A stretch of 64,000 bases of DNA, from positions 682,001 through 746,000 of the forward strand of contig NZ_JAMBOY010000001.1 in NCBI RefSeq assembly GCF_023715885.1. The letters run 5' to 3'. The notes beneath the pieces are model-generated. The model was not told the origin of the DNA, did no database searches, and was given only the letters and a program-made list of their open reading frames with translations. Shown in pieces: positions 24,537-31,871 of the stretch. The stretch comes from Microbacterium hydrocarbonoxydans (GTDB lineage Bacteria > Actinomycetota > Actinomycetes > Actinomycetales > Microbacteriaceae). Within the stretch, counting starts at the first letter, position 1; every line of letters starts with the position of its first letter. The translations under genes were made by a program, and so were the position numbers.

Positions 24537-26117
24537 TCACTCCACCGAGGCGTGAGCGAGGTTGAGCGAGCTGTAGAAGACGAGGAACCCGGGCAGCGTC
24601 TCGAAGCCCTTCACCTTGTCGTTGTAGGCGTACGCCTGCTCGCGGGTGTTGATCGAGGCGAACGGCACGTCCTCGGCCCAGATGTCGGCGATCTGCTCGT
24701 AGATCTCCTTCTTGGCCGCGTCGTCGTCGGCGGCGCGCAGGCCGTCTTCGATCAGGCCGCGCAGCGTCTCGTTCGAGTAGCCCCAGCCGACGTTGAAGTT
24801 GCGGCTGTCGACGACCCAGTTCAGCAGGTAGGACGGATCGGTGATCACGCCGGCGTCACCCGAGACGGCGAGGTCGTACTCGCCGGCGTTGCCCTTGCTG
24901 ACGCGGGTCGACCAGTCGGGGGCGTCGAGCGTGACGTCGATGCCCACCGCTCGAAGATCCTCCTGCACCGACAGCGCGTTGTCCTGCAGGAACGTGTACT
25001 GCGAGGTCGAGAGCAGCGTGGCGGAGAAGCCGTCGGGGTAACCGGCATCCGCCAGCAGCTCCTTGGCCTTCTCGGGGTCATAGCTCCACAGCTCGGCGGC
25101 CTCCGGGTCGTACGCGGGGTCGTCCTCCGGAATCACGATGCCGTCGAGCGGCGCGCCGTTGCTCTGGAATGCCGCGGTCACCGCGTTCTCGCGGTTCAGC
25201 GCGTAGGCGACCGCCTGGCGCACCTTCGGATCGGCGAACGGTCCGTCGGTGACGTTGAACTGCACGTACTGGAACGGCCCCTGCTGCGCATCGACCGTGA
25301 GGCCGGCGTCCGACACCCGCTGGAAGTTCTCCCACGGCACGTACTCGATCATGTCGACGTCACCGCTGAGCAGCGCGTTCGTGCGGGCCTCGCCGTCGGG
25401 GTAGAACTTCACCTCGATGCTGTCGAGCGAAACCTCGTCGGCGTCGTAGTAGTCGTCGTTCTTCTCGACCGTGAGGCCGATGCCCTGGTCGAGGTTCGTC
25501 ATCTCGAAGGGGCCGGCGCCGACCCAGTTCGCGGTGTCGGCGTTGAGCGACGAGTCGGGCACGATCGCCGCGAACGGCAGGGCCAGGTACTGCAGGAACG
25601 CGGTGTTCGGCTGCGCGAGCGTGATGGTGACGGTGTCGCCGTCGGCGGTGATGTCGGTGATGTCCTTGAGGCCGGCGGCCAGCTGCGAGCCGTTCGCGGG
25701 GTCGCGGTAGTAGTCGAGGGAGTTCTTCACGTTGTCGGCCGTGAGGGGGGTGTCGTCGTGGAACGTCAGGTCCGGACGCAGCGTGAAGACGTACTTCGTG
25801 GGGTCGCTCGTGTCGACCGATTCGGCGACACCGGGGACGACGGCGCCCGACTCGTCGTAGGTCATGAGTCCGCGGTGGACCATCGTGAGCAGCTGGTTCA
25901 CGGCGCCGCCCTGCTGCATGCCGGTGATAGGGGTCGCCGGCTCGGCTGACAGACCGAACACGAGGGTCTGCGATCCGCCCTCGCCGCCCGAACCACCGGA
26001 GTCGCCCGAGCCGCCGCAGCCGGCGAGGACGAGGACGGATGCCGCGCCGAACGCGACGGCGCCGATCCAGCGGGCGGAGGTGCTCCCGTGACGGCGGAGG
26101 TGCTGTGAAGCAGGCAT
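24537..26117 (-). CDS. ABC transporter substrate-binding lipoprotein (SBP family 5)
   Basis: The product has 526 residues. The lipobox is LVLAGC near residue 35, followed by a Gly/Ser-rich linker. The fold shows DLTFHDDTPLTADNVKNSLDYY, the family-5 hallmark, and a C-terminal region with YAYNDKVKGFE. Such proteins capture peptides, or other small amides in catabolic clusters. It is first in the transport part of the operon; the 220-bp gap upstream should hold the promoter. Ligand unknown, but coding next to an amidase, an HD hydratase-like protein and a flavin monooxygenase points to a nitrogenous compound. Confidence 0.92.
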   Translation of the reverse strand: MPASQHLRRHGSTSARWIGAVAFGAASVLVLAGCGGSGDSGGSGGEGGSQTLVFGLSAEPATPITGMQQGGAVNQLLTMVHRGLMTYDESGAVVPGVAESVDTSDPTKYVFTLRPDLTFHDDTPLTADNVKNSLDYYRDPANGSQLAAGLKDITDITADGDTVTITLAQPNTAFLQYLALPFAAIVPDSSLNADTANWVGAGPFEMTNLDQGIGLTVEKNDDYYDADEVSLDSIEVKFYPDGEARTNALLSGDVDMIEYVPWENFQRVSDAGLTVDAQQGPFQYVQFNVTDGPFADPKVRQAVAYALNRENAVTAAFQSNGAPLDGIVIPEDDPAYDPEAAELWSYDPEKAKELLADAGYPDGFSATLLSTSQYTFLQDNALSVQEDLRAVGIDVTLDAPDWSTRVSKGNAGEYDLAVSGDAGVITDPSYLLNWVVDSRNFNVGWGYSNETLRGLIEDGLRAADDDAAKKEIYEQIADIWAEDVPFASINTREQAYAYNDKVKGFETLPGFLVFYSSLNLAHASVE

Positions 26118-26248
26118 GACGAAGTCCTTCCATGGCGCGCCGAGGCGCCACTGCTCGAGGTGTCACGAAACACGGAGCGTCGTCATCGACGGCTCCGTTG
26201 CTCGTCGGGTGAGGGGATCTCGGGTGTGGCTGAACCCTTCGAGATCGA

Positions 26249-26269
26249 TTATGTCGACGCCGCAGATAA
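26249..26269 (-). promoter_or_regulatory. AT-rich LysR-type box upstream of the binding-protein gene
   Basis: In the 220-bp gap before the binding-protein gene, TTAT and ATAA form a perfect inverted repeat with 13 bp between. The area is clearly more AT-rich than its surroundings, and the layout is similar to LysR boxes (T-N11-A class). The minus-strand reading also offers CATAAT as a possible -10. I see nothing else in the gap. Confidence 0.35.
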
Positions 26270-26337
26270 GTGGAAAGTTCGACTTCTCAGTGCGACACAA
26301 CGGATTGCTTAACCTGCTCTCACGATCAGGTGTTTTC

Positions 26338-26958
26338 TTACCCGGGGTTACGCCAGGCGTGCATCTCGAGGGGGTTGTCGCGGAGCTTGCGCATGACGCC
26401 GCCGTCGACGAGGCGGCACGCGGCGGACGAGGGCTTCCGCTCGGCCTGGTCCACGACCGCGGCGCCGAACTCGTCTGCGAGTTCGAGGCGCGGATGGGTG
26501 GCGAGCACCTCGCGGACGAAGTCGTCGGGGAGGGCATCGGGCCGCGCGCCGGAGATGTCGAGCGCGGTGGCGATCTCCAGCAGGTAGCCCTCGGCATCCT
26601 GAGCCGGATCGACGCTCGGCCAGTTGTGCTCCACGATGACGTCGAGCACGCGGCGGCGGCGCACGGCACCCCATCCCGCGCCGGCCGTCAACGCGACGCC
26701 GACGTGCCCGCCCGCGTGCTCGTACGCGAGTGCGTGGTTGTCGAACTCGGGGGTGAGGCCGATGTCGTGCAGCATCGCCGCGACGTAGAGCAGCTCGTGA
26801 TCGACGGCGTCGAAACCCTCGACGGCCGCGAACGCCTCGGCCCACAGCCACGACCGCCTGACGTGGTTCAGGATCGAGGGCGAGTGGTACTCCCGCGCGA
26901 GGGCGAGTGCGCCGCGCGCGGCGGCGGTGTCGGGAACGGGGAAGTCGGCGATGTGCAT
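26338..26958 (-). CDS. HD-domain hydrolase, cyanamide hydratase-like
   Basis: The product has 206 residues from the ATG at 26958; the upstream frame to 27087 lacks a ribosome site and has low-complexity residues. Metal ligands: His in SPSILNHVRRSWLWAEAFA, HD in YVAAMLHDIGLTPEF, and a distal Asp/His region (HALAYEHAGGHVG, VIVEHNW). This arrangement matches small HD proteins annotated as cyanamide hydratase, which add water to a C-N triple bond to give urea, but most homologues are untested. It lies between the monooxygenase and the ABC genes on the same strand. Confidence 0.8.
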   Translation of the reverse strand: MHIADFPVPDTAAARGALALAREYHSPSILNHVRRSWLWAEAFAAVEGFDAVDHELLYVAAMLHDIGLTPEFDNHALAYEHAGGHVGVALTAGAGWGAVRRRRVLDVIVEHNWPSVDPAQDAEGYLLEIATALDISGARPDALPDDFVREVLATHPRLELADEFGAAVVDQAERKPSSAACRLVDGGVMRKLRDNPLEMHAWRNPG

Positions 26959-27123
26959 GGCGCCAGTCTCACTCGCTGGCGGAGATGCCGCGAGCGCGCG
27001 GGCGGACAGCATCCCTCCGAATCCGGCCAACGCCCCGCACGAATCGCGGAGAAGGGCAGGAGATGCGGACGCCGTGCGCATCGGCATCCGAAACTCGTGC
27101 CCCTCTCCGCCGAAAGAGACCGG

Positions 27124-28503
27124 TCAGCCGACGCGGGCGCCCACCCGGTAGCGCGCCGCGCGATGCGTGTCCTGCACCCGGTCGCCCTTGCCGTGCAGCT
27201 TGTGGCGCAGCGTGCCGGGCGTGTACTCCTCGGGGTAGGCGCCGCGTTCGCGCAGCACCGGGATGACGTGCTCGATGACGTCCTGCCAGGTGCCGGGCGT
27301 GACGGCGTAGGCGAGGTTGAAGCCGTCGATGTCGGTCTCGTCGACCCAGGACTGCAGCTCGTCGGCGATCTCCTCGCCCGAACCGACGATGGTGGGGCCG
27401 AGGCCGCCGATGGCGTTGTGGCGTCCGAAGTCGCCGACCGTCCATTCGCGTCCGAGGTCGGCCTCCTCCTTGAGGTGCTGGAGCACCGACTGGATGGCGT
27501 TCGACTCGACGTTGCCCACGGGCTCGTCCTCGGCGTACTCCGACAGGTCGACGCCCATCCACCCCGACATGAAGGTCAGTGCGCCCTCGGGGCTCGCGTA
27601 CGACAGGTACTCGGCGTGCTTCGCCGTGGCCTCCTCGCTGGTCGCCGCGGTGATGACGGTGAGCAGGGTATAGATGCGGGCGTCGTAGCGGTCGCGCCCG
27701 GCATCCTCCAGCGCATCGCGGATGCGCTTCAGCGTGCCCGCCAGCACCTCCTTCGACGGCGCCGCCACGAAGATCGCCTCGGCGTTCTCAGCCGCGAACT
27801 TCACGCCGCGGGGGCTCGCACCCGCCTGGTAGATCACGGGTGTGCGCTGCGGCGACGGCTCGGAGATGTGGATGCCGGGAACGCTGAAGTGCTTCCCCTC
27901 GTGGCCGATCGGGTGGACCTTCGCCGGATCGGTGAAGACGCCGCGCTCACGGTCCTCGATCACGGCGTCGTCCTCCCACGACCCTTCCCACAGCTTGTAG
28001 AGCACCTCGACGTACTCGTCGGCGTGGTCGTAGCGGTCGTCGTGAGCGAGCTGATCGGTCTGGCCCATGTTGCGCGCGGCGCTGGGCAGATACCCGGTGA
28101 CGACGTTCCAGCCCACGCGACCCTGCGTGAGGTGGTCGAGCGTGCTGAGGCGACGGGCGAAGGGGTAAGGATGCTCGAACGCGGTGCCCGCGGTGACGCC
28201 GAAGCCCAGGTGCTCGGTCACGGCCGCCATGGCGCTGATGAGCAGGATCGGATCGTTCACCGGCACCTGAGCGCCGTTGCGGATCGCGGCCTCGTTCGTG
28301 CCGCCGTACACGTCGTACGTGCCGAGCACGTCGGCGATGAAGATGCCGTCGAAGGTGGCGCTCTCTAGGAGCTTCGCGAGGTCGGTCCAGTACGAGATGG
28401 TGTTGTACTGCCGCGAGCGGTCGTCGGGGTGGCGCCACAGCCCGGACGACTGGTGGGCGACGCAGTTCATGTCGAAGGCGTTGAAGCGGATCTGACGGGT
28501 CAT
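27124..28503 (-). CDS. LLM-class flavin monooxygenase, NtaA/SnaA/DszA family
   Basis: The product has 459 residues, the usual length of the NtaA/DszA family. It starts RQIRFNAFDMNCVAHQSSGLWRHP in part and has QGRVGWNVVTGYLPSAARN, a family hallmark. FMNH2 comes from a separate reductase, which is not encoded here. Members oxidise C-N or C-S bonds in compounds such as nitrilotriacetate or dibenzothiophene sulfone. The ATG at 28503 is the start of similarity; codons before it are not conserved-looking. It heads the minus-strand block with a palindrome in its promoter (28547-28579). Confidence 0.9.
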   Translation of the reverse strand: MTRQIRFNAFDMNCVAHQSSGLWRHPDDRSRQYNTISYWTDLAKLLESATFDGIFIADVLGTYDVYGGTNEAAIRNGAQVPVNDPILLISAMAAVTEHLGFGVTAGTAFEHPYPFARRLSTLDHLTQGRVGWNVVTGYLPSAARNMGQTDQLAHDDRYDHADEYVEVLYKLWEGSWEDDAVIEDRERGVFTDPAKVHPIGHEGKHFSVPGIHISEPSPQRTPVIYQAGASPRGVKFAAENAEAIFVAAPSKEVLAGTLKRIRDALEDAGRDRYDARIYTLLTVITAATSEEATAKHAEYLSYASPEGALTFMSGWMGVDLSEYAEDEPVGNVESNAIQSVLQHLKEEADLGREWTVGDFGRHNAIGGLGPTIVGSGEEIADELQSWVDETDIDGFNLAYAVTPGTWQDVIEHVIPVLRERGAYPEEYTPGTLRHKLHGKGDRVQDTHRAARYRVGARVG

Positions 28504-28546
28504 GCGGTCAAGGAAACCCCGCGCCGCCAGCTCCGTGCCAGTGTCA

Positions 28547-28579
28547 CCGACACATGCCGTCACACGGACGGTGTGTCGG
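28547..28579 (-). promoter_or_regulatory. Palindrome upstream of the NtaA-family monooxygenase
   Basis: CCGACACA (28547-28554) and its exact complement TGTGTCGG (28572-28579) flank a 17-bp spacer that itself contains CCGT and ACGG arms. It lies 44-76 bp upstream of the start codon, in the right place for an operator; it partly overlaps the pnuC terminator stem. Confidence 0.45.
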
Positions 28580-28630
28580 ATCGCTCAACGGGTGACTGAA
28601 CGCGGGTGAGAACCGCACGTCGAGCGATCC
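28578..28630 (-). terminator. Long-loop hairpin after pnuC
   Basis: GGATCGCTC (28578-28586) pairs perfectly with GAGCGATCC (28622-28630). The hairpin starts 7 bp after the pnuC stop on the minus strand and ends near the NtaA promoter. The 35-nt loop makes it a weaker candidate than the other hairpins here. Confidence 0.45.
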
Positions 28631-28637
28631 GGATCCG

Positions 28638-29375
28638 TCAGCGGCGGCTGCGACGTCGTCGGACGGTGCGGATCGGCAGGGTCTGCGGCCGTGGATCCGG
28701 CATCAGCGTGTCGACCTGCGGCTTCTCGTTCGCCTGCGCACGGCACCACACCACGAACCCGACAGCCGTGAAGACGCCGTAGAACACGTACATGAAACCG
28801 GTCGCGTAGAAGCCGGAGGCGAACAGCAGCGGCACCCCGACGACGTCGACGGCGATCCAGATGAGCCAGAACTCCGTCCAGCCCTTCGCCATGCCGTAGG
28901 TGGCCAGGAGCGAACCGACGAAGGTCCAGGCGTCGGCCCACACCGGCTCGAACGACCCCAGCGCTCGGAACAGCGGAGTGAGTGCGACGGTGCCGATGAC
29001 GAGCGCCAGCACGAGGCCGATCCGGGCGCCGTTCGACGCCCATCGCGGGGTCACGCGACCGTCGTCGCTCGACGCCTGCTTCCAGCGCACCCAGCCGTAG
29101 ATCGCCACGACGATGAACATGATCTGGCGTCCGGCCTGGCCGAGCAGATGGGGCAGCTCGTGATCGGGGTTGAGGATCGTGCCCAGGAAAACGGTCAGCA
29201 GCAGCACGTTGCCGACGATGCCCACCGGCCACGCCCAGACCTTGCGGCGCATGCCGCCCAGGGCGCTGGCGAGACCGAAGGCGTTGCCGACGACCTCTCG
29301 CACGAGGAGCGTCTGTCCGCCGGGGAGCACCCACTGCGAGTTGAAGGCCTCGACGAGCCACACGAAGAGGTTCAC
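28638..29375 (-). CDS. pnuC: PnuC-family vitamin (nicotinamide riboside) transporter
   Basis: The product has 245 residues from a GTG overlapping the GNAT stop by 4 bp. It has about seven membrane helices. The motif WPVGIVGNVLL and the C-terminal WILIDV-type sequence (FWLIWIAVDVVGVPL) match PnuC, with aromatic residues around the substrate cavity. PnuC proteins move nicotinamide riboside by facilitated diffusion, trapped by NadR; sub-branches carry riboflavin or thiamine. No nadR gene is nearby, so the vitamin is not settled. Its C-terminus is Arg-rich. Confidence 0.88.
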   Translation of the reverse strand: MNLFVWLVEAFNSQWVLPGGQTLLVREVVGNAFGLASALGGMRRKVWAWPVGIVGNVLLLTVFLGTILNPDHELPHLLGQAGRQIMFIVVAIYGWVRWKQASSDDGRVTPRWASNGARIGLVLALVIGTVALTPLFRALGSFEPVWADAWTFVGSLLATYGMAKGWTEFWLIWIAVDVVGVPLLFASGFYATGFMYVFYGVFTAVGFVVWCRAQANEKPQVDTLMPDPRPQTLPIRTVRRRRSRR

Positions 29376-29920
29376 TCGGCGGCTCCGCCGCTGCCGGGGA
29401 GCTCCGGCGGGAAGGGGCGGTCGTCGAGGATCAGCTGCAGGAACGTCAGGTCGAGCCAGCGGCCGAACTTGGCGCCGACCTGCGGCATCCGTCCGACCTG
29501 GAGGAAGTCGAGCCGCTTGTGCAGCACGATCGACGGGAGGTTGCCGCTCTCGACCGCCGCGACCATCACGTGGATGCCGAGGCGGCGGGCGCGCTCGATG
29601 AGCTCGATCATCAGCGCCTTGCCGATGCCGCGGCCCTGCTGGTCGTCTCGTACGTAGACCGAGTGCTCGACGGTGTGGCGGTAGCCGGTGTGCGGGCGCC
29701 AGTCGCCGAACGAGGCGTAGCCGACGACGCCGGTGGCGTCGACGGCGACGATCACGGGGTATCCGCGCTCCTGTCGCGCGGCGAGCCAGGCGGCGCGGTC
29801 CGCGACGTCGACGGCGTCTTCATTCCAGATCGCCGTGGTGTGCACGACGGCGCGGTTGTGGATGTCGGTGATGGCGTCGAGGTCGGCCGTCTCGGCATCC
29901 CGGATCTGGGGGTCGCTCAT
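29372..29920 (-). CDS. GNAT N-acetyltransferase, phosphinothricin acetyltransferase-like
   Basis: The product has 182 residues. It opens IRDAETADLDAITDIHNRAV and has the acetyl-CoA pyrophosphate loop DQQGRGIGKALM, then VAAVESGNLPSIVLHKRL, as in the phosphinothricin (PAT/BAR) family. Members acetylate glutamate-like amines or methionine analogues. It overlaps pnuC by 4 bp and is translated with it. The substrate is unknown. Confidence 0.9.
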   Translation of the reverse strand: MSDPQIRDAETADLDAITDIHNRAVVHTTAIWNEDAVDVADRAAWLAARQERGYPVIVAVDATGVVGYASFGDWRPHTGYRHTVEHSVYVRDDQQGRGIGKALMIELIERARRLGIHVMVAAVESGNLPSIVLHKRLDFLQVGRMPQVGAKFGRWLDLTFLQLILDDRPFPPELPGSGGAAE

Positions 29921-30006
29921 CGGATCTCCTGCGGGGGGCGTTCGGGTGCGCAGGACGACGCTAGCAGGATGCCGAGGTGCCGGCGTTCCGTGGGGGACTC
30001 GCCTGC

Positions 30007-30915
30007 TCAGCTCGCGGAGCCCCACAGAGTGAGCTTCTCGGGGTTCAGCACGATCCACAGGTGGGTGATGCGGCCGTCCTGCACCTGGAGGTCCATGACC
30101 GAGTGCACGGCCGAGCCGTTGCGGAACACGAATCCGATGCCGCCCGCGAGCTGCTGCTCCTCGAGCGTCAGTTCCGGGTGCTTCGCAGCGATGCCGAGCA
30201 GGAAGCGCGCGACGCGGTCGGCGCCCGACACGATGTTGCGCGCTGCGCTGACGAAGCCGCCGCCGTCGCTGTGCAGCTGCACATCGGGGGCGAGGAAACG
30301 CAGCAGGCTCGAGACCTCGCCGGTGCGTGTGGCTTCCTGGAACGCGCGCACCACCCGGTCGTGCTCGGCGCGCGGCACGGCCTGCGCGCGGTTCTCGCGC
30401 ACGTGACGCCTGGCCGACGAGGCGAGCTGGCGCACGGCGGCGGGTGAGCGTCCGACGGCCTGCGCGATGTCGTCGAAGGGCACGTCGAAGACGTCGTGGA
30501 GCACGAAGGCAACCCGCTCCGCGGGCGTCATCGACTCGAGCACGACGAGGAGGGCGGTCGACACATCGTCGTCGAGCGTGACGCGGTCGAGCGGATCGTC
30601 TGTCGACGCGGCCCTGGCCGGAGCCGTCCCGCGGAACAGGTCGGCGGGTACGGGCTCGGGCAGCCAGGGACCCACGTACTGCTCGCGCCGTCGCCTGGCG
30701 GAGCCGAGCAGGTCGAGAGCGACGCGCCCCGCGACGGTCGTGAGCCAGCCGGCGGGGTTCGCGACGGCTGCGCGCTCCCGGTCGTCGAGGCGGTACCAGC
30801 GCAGATAGGTCTCCTGCACGACATCCTCGGCATCGGCCATCGTGCCCGTCATGCGATACCCGAGCGCGAGCAGGCGCCGACGCTCGCGGAATACCTCGTC
30901 CAGATCGTCGTCCAC
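30007..30915 (-). CDS. sigJ: ECF sigma factor, SigJ family, with SnoaL-like C-terminal domain
   Basis: The product has 302 residues from the GTG at 30915 (gagaggagccggt ribosome site). Region 2 is FRERRRLLALGYRMTGTMAD, then AEDVVQETYLRWY; region 4 is PAERVAFVLHDVFDVPFDDIA. The last 110 residues form a SnoaL-like domain (VQLHSDGGGFVSAARN), typical of SigJ/ECF41, where it modulates RNA polymerase binding instead of an anti-sigma factor. The ECF41 group commonly regulates a neighbouring redox or decarboxylase-type gene. Here the divergent neighbour is the NAD-binding protein at 31055; the gap between them has two palindromes. Confidence 0.9.
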   Translation of the reverse strand: MDDDLDEVFRERRRLLALGYRMTGTMADAEDVVQETYLRWYRLDDRERAAVANPAGWLTTVAGRVALDLLGSARRRREQYVGPWLPEPVPADLFRGTAPARAASTDDPLDRVTLDDDVSTALLVVLESMTPAERVAFVLHDVFDVPFDDIAQAVGRSPAAVRQLASSARRHVRENRAQAVPRAEHDRVVRAFQEATRTGEVSSLLRFLAPDVQLHSDGGGFVSAARNIVSGADRVARFLLGIAAKHPELTLEEQQLAGGIGFVFRNGSAVHSVMDLQVQDGRITHLWIVLNPEKLTLWGSAS

Positions 30916-30946
30916 ACCGGCTCCTCTCGCGTGCTGCTCTCGCAGG

Positions 30947-31007
30947 ATATGACGATGCGGCACTCGGGAGTGTGAGCCTCACATTCCGGCGGGCTGTCGC
31001 GTCATAT
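30947..31007. promoter_or_regulatory. Nested palindromes between sigJ and the divergent NAD-binding gene
   Basis: An inner near-perfect 21-bp palindrome at 30967-30987 (arms GGAGTGTGAG and CTCACATTCC, one mismatch, centre C) lies inside an outer 8-bp pair, ATATGACG (30947-30954) and CGTCATAT (31000-31007). Both sit in the 139-bp gap where the two divergent promoters must be, so they are good operator candidates for a shared regulator. Confidence 0.6.
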
Positions 31008-31054
31008 GGATGAAGCGTGCGCGAGTGCGCACCGGGAATGCAGGGAGGATGCGG

Positions 31055-31807
31055 ATGAGGATCGCGGTCGCGGGAGGAACCGGAGTCGTCGGGCGGTATG
31101 CCGTCGAGGCGGCGCAGAATGCTGGACACGACGTCGTGGTGCTCGCGCGGTCGCGCGGGGTCGACGTGGTGACGGGGGTGGGTCTCGATGCGGCTCTGGA
31201 CGGGGTGGATGCCGTCATCGACGCCTCGAACAGCGGCACCACGCTGTCGGCGAAGAAGGCGACCGCGTTCTTCGAGACCGCGACGAGGAACCTTCTGGAG
31301 GCCGGGCGCCGGCAGGGGGTGGGTCACCATGTCGCCCTGTCGATCGTCGGCATCGACGGCATCGACGCCTCGTACTACGCGGGCAAGCTGGCTCAGGAGC
31401 GCGCCGTGGCGGCGGGACCGGTGCCGTTCACCATTGCCCGAGCGGGGCAGTTCCACGAGTTCGCGGGGCAGCTGCTGTCGGGTATGACGGGACCGTTCGC
31501 GGTGGTGCCGAAGCTGCTCATGCGCCCGGTGGCGGCGCGTGAGGTCGGAGCGCATCTCGCGCGCGTGGCCGAGGGTGGGCCGGTCGAGCGGGCACAGGAC
31601 CTCGTCGGTCCTCGTGACGAGGTTCTGGTCGATGTGGCGCGGCGGCAGCTGGCGTTCGAGGGTCGGCGCCAGCGAGTGGTGCAGGTGCGGCTGCCGGGGG
31701 CGTACGGGCGTGGGCTGGCCTCTGGTTCGCTGCGTGGCGGGCCCGATGCGATCCACGGAACGCAGACTTTCGACGAGTGGCTGCGGAGCGTTGACCATCG
31801 ACAGTGA
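31055..31807 (+). CDS. NAD(P)-binding NmrA/SDR-like protein
   Basis: The product has 250 residues from the ATG at 31055 (gggagg at the proper distance; an ATG 6 bp earlier is too close to it). The N-terminus MRIAVAGGTGVVGRYAVEAA is a nucleotide-binding GxxGxxG motif. The middle has LSIVGIDGIDASYYAGKLAQE, where the Tyr-x3-Lys of SDR enzymes would lie, and RAGQFHEF. It resembles NmrA/NAD(P)H-quinone-oxidoreductase-type proteins. Being divergent from sigJ, it is a likely SigJ target. Reaction unknown. Confidence 0.82.
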   Translation: MRIAVAGGTGVVGRYAVEAAQNAGHDVVVLARSRGVDVVTGVGLDAALDGVDAVIDASNSGTTLSAKKATAFFETATRNLLEAGRRQGVGHHVALSIVGIDGIDASYYAGKLAQERAVAAGPVPFTIARAGQFHEFAGQLLSGMTGPFAVVPKLLMRPVAAREVGAHLARVAEGGPVERAQDLVGPRDEVLVDVARRQLAFEGRRQRVVQVRLPGAYGRGLASGSLRGGPDAIHGTQTFDEWLRSVDHRQ

Positions 31808-31845
31808 AGTCTCCTGCAATCGGATGCCGGCATATCGATCAGAAT

Positions 31846-31860
31846 TCGAACATAGTTACT
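31846..31860 (+). promoter_or_regulatory. Degenerate LexA-box-like sequence before the DUF222-HNH gene
   Basis: TCGAAC, three bases, then GTTACT lies 11 bp before the ATG at 31872. Actinobacterial LexA boxes have TCGAAC-N4-GTTCGA, so the first half matches fully, the second half keeps only GTT, and the gap is a base short. Members of the 13E12/DUF222-HNH family are SOS-regulated in mycobacteria, which makes the likeness worth noting, but the site is weak. Confidence 0.35.
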
Positions 31861-31871
31861 AAACTGGGGGC

